Assembly (NCBI GenBank): GCA_021647625.1
Contig: JAKIUJ010000018.1
Span: 1-38,915, forward strand
From: Desulfobacula sp.
Lineage (GTDB): Bacteria; Desulfobacterota; Desulfobacteria; Desulfobacterales; Desulfobacteraceae
Reading direction: 5' to 3'
DNA length: 38,915 nucleotides
Shown: piece after piece, positions 17,731 to 25,498 of the stretch
Position numbering within the stretch: position 1 is the stretch's first letter
Layout: every line of letters begins with the position of its first letter
Program-made: the position numbers and the translations under genes
Notes under the pieces: model-generated
Told to the model about the DNA's origin: nothing
Database searches by the model: none
What the model saw: the letters and a program-made list of their open reading frames with translations, nothing else

Positions 17731-18930
17731 TTGAAAAAAGACTGGGATTTTGACGAGATTATTGACAGAAGCAACACCGGGTCTATGAAATGGGAACCGG
17801 ATGTTCTACGGGAAAAATTTGGAAACCAAAGAGGGAATCTTTTGCCTTTATGGGTGGCAGATATGGATTTCAAGAGTCCATTTGCAGTCAGACAAGCCAT
17901 GGAAAAGCGTCTTGCCCATCAGGTATATGGGTATACCATGCCTGATCCAGCGTACAATGAAGCATTGATATCCTGGTATAAGCGTCGCCATCAATGGAAT
18001 ATCAATAGCAAATGGATATTGACAAGTCCGGGCATCGTCCCTGTAACCAATTATCTTATCCAGCGATTTTCAAAACCGGGGGATAACATTATGATTCAGA
18101 CTCCAGTCTATTACCCATTTGCCCATTCAATTATCTCTAATGGGCGTTCTATTTTGGAAAATCCTTTGAAAATTGCAGATGGGCGGTATCAGATGGATTT
18201 TGATGATCTTGAAAAAAAGGTTAAGGATCCAAGAGTTAAGGTTGCTATTCTCTGCAGCCCACACAATCCGGTGGGACGGGTCTGGACCAAAGAGGAACTC
18301 GTACAGTTCGGTAGGATTTGTCTGGATAACCAGGTCCTGGTTTTTGCGGATGAAATTCATTGTGACCTGATAATGCCGGGATCCAAACATGTCTGCTTCC
18401 AGGATATTTCCCAAGAATTTGCCCAGCATTCAATTGCAGCCAATGCGGCCAGCAAGACATTTAATATAGCAGGGCTGCAGCAGTCCAGTCTCATCATTCC
18501 CAATGATCAGCTTCGAAATGAATTTTCAATATATTTTGAAACTTTAGGTGTCGGGCGTAAGGGTACCGGTACCCTGTTTGGGGCCGTTGCCACACAGGCG
18601 GCTTACAATGGGGCAGAGCCCTGGCTGGATGAACTCCTCGTTTATCTGTACCAGAACTTTCTTTATCTGAAACAAAACCTTGAAGAACGATTGCCCGGAC
18701 TTAAAGTGTTTGATCTTGAAGGGACCTATCTGGTCTGGGTGGATTTCAGGCCCTTAGGTCTATCATCTGAAAAAATTATTCAGGTGATAGAGGAAGATGC
18801 CGGCGTGGCTGTTGACCATGGAGACTGGTTTGGAAAGAATGGTGCAGGGTTTGAACGGTTTAACATTGCCTGCCCCAGGTCGATTTTAAGAAAAGCTGTT
18901 GAGGCGGTGGTGGCTGCATTCAGCAAATAG
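17731..18930 (+). CDS. PatB/MalY-type PLP-dependent C-S beta-lyase
   Basis: LPLWVADMDFKSPFAVRQAM, GIVPVTNYLI, CSPHNPVGRVWTKEEL, FADEIHCDLIMPG, AASKTFNIAGLQ; TTG start. Confidence 0.93.
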   Translation: MKKDWDFDEIIDRSNTGSMKWEPDVLREKFGNQRGNLLPLWVADMDFKSPFAVRQAMEKRLAHQVYGYTMPDPAYNEALISWYKRRHQWNINSKWILTSPGIVPVTNYLIQRFSKPGDNIMIQTPVYYPFAHSIISNGRSILENPLKIADGRYQMDFDDLEKKVKDPRVKVAILCSPHNPVGRVWTKEELVQFGRICLDNQVLVFADEIHCDLIMPGSKHVCFQDISQEFAQHSIAANAASKTFNIAGLQQSSLIIPNDQLRNEFSIYFETLGVGRKGTGTLFGAVATQAAYNGAEPWLDELLVYLYQNFLYLKQNLEERLPGLKVFDLEGTYLVWVDFRPLGLSSEKIIQVIEEDAGVAVDHGDWFGKNGAGFERFNIACPRSILRKAVEAVVAAFSK

Positions 18931-18989
18931 TCAGTACCATTCCAGTGTTTAAAAGGCTTTTTTAACCTTGGAAATCCATTTAGACTTTA

Positions 18990-19147
18990 GGGCTTGTGAC
19001 GCAATAAACGTTACAATATTGCGCAGGATTTTTGTCCATAACCAAGACGCACAAACAGGCGCATAGTTTGACTATGTAATAGTTTGTGCAACGTAGGGTA
19101 TGGACAAAAAGACAAGCAAGATGTGACGTTTATTAAGGAACGAGCCC
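18990..19147. repeat. MITE-like ~160-bp palindromic element (element B)
   Basis: GGGCTTGT...AATAAACGT...TTTTTGTCCATA...GCACAAAC mirrored as GTTTGTGC...TATGGACAAAAA...ACGTTTATT...ACGAGCCC around centre CATAGTTTGACTATG (19062-19076). Confidence 0.82.
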
Positions 19148-19176
19148 TTAGACATTATATAAACAAAAAATCTCAG

Positions 19177-19209
19177 CTTCACGTTTTCTTCACATTTGCC
19201 ATGTTATCT
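19177..19209 (+). promoter_or_regulatory. Candidate OmpR-family operator/promoter
   Basis: Direct repeat CTTCAC (19177-19182) and CTTCAC (19188-19193), 11-bp period, followed 10 bp later by -10-like TTATCT (19204-19209), upstream of the operon ending in an OmpR-type regulator and kinase. Confidence 0.4.
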
Positions 19210-19242
19210 TTCCCGCTAATAAAATCATAATTAGAGGATAAC

Positions 19243-19629
19243 ATGGAACGCCCGTATCTTATTCATACAATTTTTAATCCGGATTCTTCCAATATCAAGC
19301 CTTGGAAGAAAAAAAAAGTTGAGTTATTCAATTTCTTTACCATTAAATATTGTTCCTGGACTGTCCCTGCTGAACCCGGTGAGTCGATTTTCACTATGAT
19401 CCTGCTCCCGCTATTGCTGCTGCCGGTTGCCATCATACTCGAATACACAAATTTTGATATCTGGTGGACGTCACATTTTTATGATGAGTTGACCCGCACC
19501 TGGGTATACAGAAACCACTGGCTGTTCGACACCGTCATTCACGATTGGGGAAGGTATTTCAATATCGTTATGGCTGGTTTTTGGATGAGCTTTTTTTTAA
19601 AAAAACGAGAAGGCTCATATGGCACATAA
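19243..19629 (+). pseudogene. Truncated PAP2-superfamily phosphatase: N-terminal part only
   Basis: FDIWWTSHFYDELTRTWVYRNHWLFDTVIHDWGRYFNIVMAGFW resembles the N-terminus of membrane PAP2 proteins, but no KxxxxxxRP / PSGH / SRxxxxxHxxxD motifs; ORF stops 11 bp into the next gene. Confidence 0.6.
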
Positions 19630-21583
19630 AATTTTTTCTCCTCCCAAAACCAGATTTACCATGCTTTTCCAGGTGGCTGCCACCGCCCTTGCCTTTTTTA
19701 TTCTGCTCCGGATTGTTTTCCTGGTGCGGGAGTGGCCCAACATAGAACACAATTTTTTCGAATGGATCTATATTTTTGGTCTGGGTTTGGTTTATGATAC
19801 TGCTTTTATCGGTTATTTTTGTATTCCTTTTGTTCTATTGCTGCTGATCCTGCCTAATAGGTGGCTTGCCGGCACATTTATGAAGTTTTTAGTACAGGGC
19901 ACCACCTTTTTAATGGTGTTCGGTCTTTGTTTCTCTACCGTTGCCGAATGGTTTTTCTGGGATGAATTCAATGTCAGGTTTAATTTTATCTCTGTGGATT
20001 ATCTTATCTACCGACGGGAGGTAACAAATAATATTCTTCAATCCTATCCTGTATTCTGGATTCTTCCGGTTCTGTTTCTCATCTCTATCTTTATTTTCCT
20101 AGCAATACGCAAACCATTGCTACCTGCACTGCAAATCAAAGAAACTTTTTTTAAAAGAATGGTATGGACTATCTGTATCTTATCTGTTCCCATTTTATCT
20201 TTTTTACTTCTGGACCAGTCCCAACGCAGTTATTCCAAAAATAACTATACAAACGAACTGGCATCAAACGGACCTTATCAGTTATTTTCCGCTTTCCGCA
20301 ACAATACTCTGGACTACCGGCAATTTTATCAGACAGGAGATGATCAATTACTGTCCAGGCTTTTAAAAAAACAAATTAAGAGCCCGGACAGCTTTTATCA
20401 TTCCAAAGGCTTATACAATATTAACAGGCGGATTAAAGAAAGCCAACCAGCACAAAAGCTTAACGTTATTTTGATTACAGTGGAAAGCCTGAGTGCAAGA
20501 TACCTGACCCGATTTGGTGAACGAAAAAACATAACACCATTTATGGATAAATGGTTTAAAAAAGGACTTTTATTCACCCGGTTTTACGCCACCGGAACCC
20601 GGACCGTCCGAGGTCTTGAGGCTGTCACACTTTCCATCCCCCCCACACCAGGCCGATCCATAATAAAGCGCCCGGATAATAAAAATATGTACAGCCTGGG
20701 CAAAATATTCAAGGGCAATGGTTATGACACGGCGTTTCTTTATGGCGGGCGTGGTTTTTTTGATAATATGAATGCTTTTTTTTCCGGAAACGGTTACCGA
20801 ATAATTGATCGAACCAACTTAACCCGGAAAAAGATTACATTTGAAAACGCATGGGGAGTCGCAGACGAAGATATCTTTAACCGAGCAATTTATGAAGCTA
20901 ACCTGGATTATCAGCTAAATACCCCCTTCTTTTTTCATATCATGACCACATCCAACCACCAGCCCTTCACCTATCCTGAAGGGAAAATTGATCTTCCCCC
21001 GGGAGAAGGCATAGGAAAAAGCGGCAGGGCCGGGGGGGTCAAATATACAGACTATGCATTAAGCCGCCTTATCACAAAAGCAAGACAGACACCCTGGTTT
21101 GATAATACTATTTTTGTTGTCCTGGCTGACCATTGTGCCGCCAGTTCAGGCAAAGTTGGCCTGCCGGTAAAAAAATACCATATTCCCCTGTTCATTTTTG
21201 GCCCAAAATATATTCCGGCAAGGGAAATCGATACCTTGTCAAGCCAGATTGACGTGGCACCAACATTGTTATCCCTGCTTTTTTTTTCATACGACAGTTT
21301 CTTTTTCGGCAAAAATATTCTTTCTCCACAATTTCAGCAAAGAGCATTCATTGCAAATTATCAGAAACTTGGCCTGCTGAATAAAAATTCTCTTTTTATT
21401 TTGTCCCCTCAAAAAAAGATCAATATGATGAACACTCACTTAAAAAATCCGGAATTAATGCCTGTTTTACCCGCTAATTCTTTTGTTAAGGAAATGATGT
21501 CATTTTACCAGGGAGCGGATTATGTTTTTCGAAACAGACTGAATCGCTTTGACCCCTTAAACAATAATCTTACTAAAAATTAA
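19619..21583 (+). CDS. LtaS/OpgB-like sulfatase-family phosphoglycerol (or phosphoethanolamine) transferase
   Basis: Five or so N-terminal TM segments, then LNVILITVESLSARYL, FYATGTRTVRGLEAVTLSIPP, AFLYGGRGFFDNMNAFFSGNGY, TTSNHQPFTYP, TIFVVLADHCA, HIPLFIFGP. Confidence 0.9.
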   Translation: MAHKIFSPPKTRFTMLFQVAATALAFFILLRIVFLVREWPNIEHNFFEWIYIFGLGLVYDTAFIGYFCIPFVLLLLILPNRWLAGTFMKFLVQGTTFLMVFGLCFSTVAEWFFWDEFNVRFNFISVDYLIYRREVTNNILQSYPVFWILPVLFLISIFIFLAIRKPLLPALQIKETFFKRMVWTICILSVPILSFLLLDQSQRSYSKNNYTNELASNGPYQLFSAFRNNTLDYRQFYQTGDDQLLSRLLKKQIKSPDSFYHSKGLYNINRRIKESQPAQKLNVILITVESLSARYLTRFGERKNITPFMDKWFKKGLLFTRFYATGTRTVRGLEAVTLSIPPTPGRSIIKRPDNKNMYSLGKIFKGNGYDTAFLYGGRGFFDNMNAFFSGNGYRIIDRTNLTRKKITFENAWGVADEDIFNRAIYEANLDYQLNTPFFFHIMTTSNHQPFTYPEGKIDLPPGEGIGKSGRAGGVKYTDYALSRLITKARQTPWFDNTIFVVLADHCAASSGKVGLPVKKYHIPLFIFGPKYIPAREIDTLSSQIDVAPTLLSLLFFSYDSFFFGKNILSPQFQQRAFIANYQKLGLLNKNSLFILSPQKKINMMNTHLKNPELMPVLPANSFVKEMMSFYQGADYVFRNRLNRFDPLNNNLTKN

Positions 21584-21603
21584 TACACCGGCAAAGGATC
21601 TAA

Positions 21604-21957
21604 ATGAAAGATAATAAAAGTTTTTCCCGAATTATAAATGCCGCAGGATATTCATTGGCTGGAATCAAAGCGGCACTGCGAAATGAAGCTGCTTTCCGAC
21701 AGGAAGTGGCTGTACTGATTATTCTTATACCAATTATATTTTTTCTCACTAAAACGGGCCTTGAAAGGGCTTTATTGATTTTTTGCGTTCTCATGGTTAT
21801 TATTGTTGAGCTTTTAAATTCAGCCATTGAAACCATAGCGGACCGAATTGGAACAGAGCACCACCCATTGACCGGGCGGGCTAAGGATCTGGGGTCAGCC
21901 GCCGTATTTACCAGTATTCTTACGGCAATCATTGTATGGGTCTTGATCCTAATTTAG
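21604..21957 (+). CDS. dgkA: Diacylglycerol kinase (prokaryotic DgkA)
   Basis: RIINAAGYSLAGIKAALRNEAAFRQEVAV and VELLNSAIETIADRIGTEHHPLTGRAKDLGSAAVF. Confidence 0.95.
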   Translation: MKDNKSFSRIINAAGYSLAGIKAALRNEAAFRQEVAVLIILIPIIFFLTKTGLERALLIFCVLMVIIVELLNSAIETIADRIGTEHHPLTGRAKDLGSAAVFTSILTAIIVWVLILI

Positions 21958-22027
21958 AATTTGTACTTTTAGAGCAAACCCTATATATTTTACAAAAACA
22001 AATGATTAAAATTCGGAAATTTTTAAC

Positions 22028-22705
22028 ATGAATATTCTAATCGTCGATGATGACCTGCAACTGCTTGAACAGCTCAGTTCATCTCTGGAAACAAAGCATT
22101 ACCAAACCCAGACGGCAAAAAATGGGGAAGAGGCTCTTGATAAAATTTTTGCAGTTCCATATGACCTGATACTGCTGGATATCATGCTGCCGAAAAGAGA
22201 TGGATTAAGCGTTTTAAAAGAGATACGAGAGGCCGGATTGAACATGCCGGTATTAATGCTCAGTGCCAGGGGGGATGTTGAGGACCGAATCAAAGGTCTT
22301 GATTACGGGGCAGACGATTACCTGCCGAAACCGTTTTCCATGGCGGAATTGATGGCAAGAATCCGGGCCATGCTGCGCCGGGATGGAAAGCGCTCTCCCA
22401 CCCTAACTGCCGGATCTATCCAGTTAGACACATTAAGCAGACAGGTGACCCTGTCTGGAGAACAGCTCAAACTAACGTCTAAAGAATTCTCCATCCTTGA
22501 ATTTTTACTGCACAATAAAGGCTGTGTGGTTTCCCGATTTAACCTGGCAGAACATATATGGGGAGATGAATTCAACCCGTTTTCCATGTCCAATTTTGTG
22601 GATGTTCATATTAAAAATTTAAGAAAAAAAATCAAACTTTCTGGAGAAGACTCAATAATAAAAACGGTTCGCGGTGTCGGGTTTCTTATTGATGAATCCA
22701 TATGA
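22028..22705 (+). CDS. OmpR/PhoB-family response regulator
   Basis: MNILIVDDDLQLLEQL, LILLDIMLPKRDGLSVL, GADDYLPKPF; winged helix KLTSKEFSILEFLL...VDVHIKNLRKKI. Confidence 0.96.
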   Translation: MNILIVDDDLQLLEQLSSSLETKHYQTQTAKNGEEALDKIFAVPYDLILLDIMLPKRDGLSVLKEIREAGLNMPVLMLSARGDVEDRIKGLDYGADDYLPKPFSMAELMARIRAMLRRDGKRSPTLTAGSIQLDTLSRQVTLSGEQLKLTSKEFSILEFLLHNKGCVVSRFNLAEHIWGDEFNPFSMSNFVDVHIKNLRKKIKLSGEDSIIKTVRGVGFLIDESI

Positions 22706-24093
22706 AAATACGCAATAAAATCACATTATGGATTACAGGGACTGCCTTGTTATCAACACTTGTATTTTCTATCATTATATTCTTCGAACTTGTGGAAGAA
22801 CCTTTTAAATTAATTGACAAAGAATTACAGCATATGACCCAATCCATTATCAAGCAAATGGAACAGCCCGACTTAAAACAGGAATATACAATTTCCAGAC
22901 TGCCTTATCCACCAGATCTTTTCTGGATAAAAGTGACGGATCAACACGAAAATATTTTATACCGCTCACCGTTAACCCGCTTTACGGATATCCCCCTTTC
23001 AGGCGATAAATCCATCTATATGCTGGAAAAAAACATACCGAAATCTGAAATTCAATTAGGCCAGGATGATGGAGATGATGTTCTTTTTCGTGTGATGGTA
23101 AGTCAAACCAGGGTGGACGGATTTTTGATCACTGTACAAATCGCCAAGCCCATCGAAAGTCTCGAAGAGGAATTGATTGAGCTTGCAAAGCATATGCTTG
23201 CCAGTCTTATGATCTGTATCTTGATCCTTTTTTTCATTAGCTATATCCTGGCCGGGAGGATACTGAATCCTTTGGTCACCATCACCCGCATGTCAAAAGA
23301 TATCACTGAGAATTCATTGCACAAACGAATCCCGTTGAACAAGAATAAAGATGAACTATATGATCTTTGCATGGCACTCAACAAAATGTTTGATCGGCTC
23401 CAATATTCTTTTCAAAGGCAAAAAGAATTCATCGGTAATGCCTCGCATGAACTAAAAAGCCCCATTACTCTCCTTATGCTTGCGCAGGAAGATATGTTAA
23501 TCAATGGCACGCTGCCAACACTGGCTACCCGGCAACTTATAAAACAGCTGGATACAAGTCGACGGATGAGCCACCTGGTCCGGAACCTACTGGATCTTTC
23601 AAGACTGGAACAGCATGTACCCCTTGTGAAAACACAAGTCAACCTGACAGATATGGTCAATAAGGTGCTCGAAGACTATTCAGCATTATTTCAGGCCAAA
23701 GAGATTGATATTAAAAACAAACTGCCGCAGAAACTGAATTTTCAAGGAGATCGCGAAAAATTGACGCGACTTTTTATCAATCTGATTGATAACAGTGCAA
23801 ATTATAATTTAACAAACAATGGCAGTGTTCTTCTGAAAGGAGGAAAAGTAAATCAGAATATTTTTATTGAGATTTCCAACACCGGCCCGCCAATACCCCA
23901 AACTGATATTACCAGATTATTCGAACAATTTTACCGGGTAGAAAAATCCAGATCCGATATACATGGCGGGTCAGGATTAGGGCTTGCCATTGCAAAAAAA
24001 ATCGTCGAACTCCATGAGGGCACAATAACAATCGGCAACACATCCAATTCACTAATTAAAGTCGGCATTTCTTTGCCGGCTGACAGAGTTTAA
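22702..24093 (+). CDS. Membrane sensor histidine kinase
   Basis: Two TM segments, HAMP, FIGNASHELKSPITLL (H box), NLIDNSANYN (N box), GGSGLGLAIAKKIVELHEG (G box). Overlaps the regulator by 4 bp. Confidence 0.96.
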   Translation: MKIRNKITLWITGTALLSTLVFSIIIFFELVEEPFKLIDKELQHMTQSIIKQMEQPDLKQEYTISRLPYPPDLFWIKVTDQHENILYRSPLTRFTDIPLSGDKSIYMLEKNIPKSEIQLGQDDGDDVLFRVMVSQTRVDGFLITVQIAKPIESLEEELIELAKHMLASLMICILILFFISYILAGRILNPLVTITRMSKDITENSLHKRIPLNKNKDELYDLCMALNKMFDRLQYSFQRQKEFIGNASHELKSPITLLMLAQEDMLINGTLPTLATRQLIKQLDTSRRMSHLVRNLLDLSRLEQHVPLVKTQVNLTDMVNKVLEDYSALFQAKEIDIKNKLPQKLNFQGDREKLTRLFINLIDNSANYNLTNNGSVLLKGGKVNQNIFIEISNTGPPIPQTDITRLFEQFYRVEKSRSDIHGGSGLGLAIAKKIVELHEGTITIGNTSNSLIKVGISLPADRV

Positions 24094-24143
24094 TTTTTGG
24101 CTTTTGCTATAAATTATCTCAACATATGGGGCTTTCCCATTTT

Positions 24144-24254
24144 AATGATTTCAGGTAGTTACGGTTTGAAGGTAAACTCAAATGAAATTATCGTCTTGCA
24201 TAAGTATCTGTAAATTAAAAAATTCATGCCAAGCCTCATGGGCGCTTACCCTGT
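24144..24254. repeat. Dispersed repeat copy R2 (inverted relative to R1)
   Basis: TTAATGATTTCAGGTAGTTACGGTTTGAAGGTAAACTCAAATGAAATTATCGT is the near-identical reverse complement of R1; similarity continues through TTGGCAT(G/A)AATTTT. Confidence 0.85.
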
Positions 24255-24337
24255 CTCAACGTACGATTAATATTGACTTTATCTTTGATGCAACCTACAA
24301 ATAAAAGGAAAAAATAATATAATATATCAATGAAAAT

Positions 24338-25351
24338 ATGACACTTCCAAAATCTATATTAGAACGCCTGAAGCAGAATGAAATTGTTGCAAGAAAATTT
24401 CATGAAATTGAGATCAGTATTTTAACCATTTTAAATTTTCAGGATTTTGTAGAAAAACTTCTTGTCGAGATCAGTTCAAAATTTTCTATCCCGTACACTT
24501 GGTTGTCGATAATAGATGAAAGCAGCATTTCTAAATATCTTTTAAATATTAAAAAATCTGAATTATTGAGTACCGCCACTGCATTCTTGACAAAAGATGA
24601 ATTTATTTCCATCACACACAATCGACTCAAGCCACTTTTAGCAAATCAAAATCTGGAACAGTTCAATGTTTTGATCCCAGAAGCTGCTGAATATGATTTC
24701 AGTTCTATTGCCATCGCCCCCATAACTCTGGATGGTGAAATCGTGGGAAGCATTAATCAGGCAGATCGGAATATCAAAAGATTTGAACCGGGTATTGATA
24801 CAACATTATTAGAACAACTGGCTTTGAAAGCATCCTTATGCCTGTCAAATGTGACGGCACATGAACAGCTCAAATTTTTAGCATTTCATGATCCATTGAC
24901 AGGATTGTTGAATCGGGGGGTCATGGAACGTGTTCTTGAAAGAGAATTCCTTCGGTCAAAACGATACCATATTGATTTAACGGTTCTTTTCCTGGATCTG
25001 GATGATTTTAAGTCAATAAACGATACTTTTGGGCATGACAATGGAGATATAGCATTGTGCCACACTGCCAACACTTTAAATATGCTGAAGCGTGATTCTG
25101 ATATTGTAGCACGCTTTGCAGGAGATGAGTTTGTGGTTATTCTGCCATCCACCACCAAGGAACAGGCAGAAAGCTATATTAAAAGGGTGAAAACCAAACT
25201 GACCGAAGAACCCTTGTCAGCAAACAACAAAACCTTTAACGTAAAGCTGAGCTATGGACTTTCTTCGGTTTTTGAAAAAGGGATGGATTCTTCTGCTATT
25301 CTTTTAAAAGCAGCTGATAAACGACTATACAAAGCCAAAAAGAATAAATAA
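24338..25351 (+). CDS. Diguanylate cyclase with N-terminal DUF484/GAF-like domain
   Basis: FLAFHDPLTGLLNRGVMERVLEREF, DLTVLFLDLDDFKSINDTFGHDNGD, VARFAGDEFVVILP (AGDEF variant), KAADKRLYKAKKN. Confidence 0.92.
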   Translation: MTLPKSILERLKQNEIVARKFHEIEISILTILNFQDFVEKLLVEISSKFSIPYTWLSIIDESSISKYLLNIKKSELLSTATAFLTKDEFISITHNRLKPLLANQNLEQFNVLIPEAAEYDFSSIAIAPITLDGEIVGSINQADRNIKRFEPGIDTTLLEQLALKASLCLSNVTAHEQLKFLAFHDPLTGLLNRGVMERVLEREFLRSKRYHIDLTVLFLDLDDFKSINDTFGHDNGDIALCHTANTLNMLKRDSDIVARFAGDEFVVILPSTTKEQAESYIKRVKTKLTEEPLSANNKTFNVKLSYGLSSVFEKGMDSSAILLKAADKRLYKAKKNK

Positions 25352-25422
25352 TTTTTATTTATTTCCATTATCTCCCAAAACTTTTTTAATTTTTCGTTGA
25401 AATCTGAGTTCGGAATGCAGGG

Positions 25423-25491
25423 ACTCAACAATACATATAGTATGTTGAGTGTCTGTCAAAAAGCTGCAGTGAGTAGATTGGAGTTTTTGAC
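25423..25491. terminator. Tandem hairpins in convergent gap (possible bidirectional terminator)
   Basis: ACTCAACA...TGTTGAGT (25423-25450) and GTCAAAAA...TTTTTGAC (25455-25491) between the cyclase gene end (25351) and the minus-strand aldolase end (25499). Confidence 0.45.
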
Positions 25492-25498
25492 AACAGCA

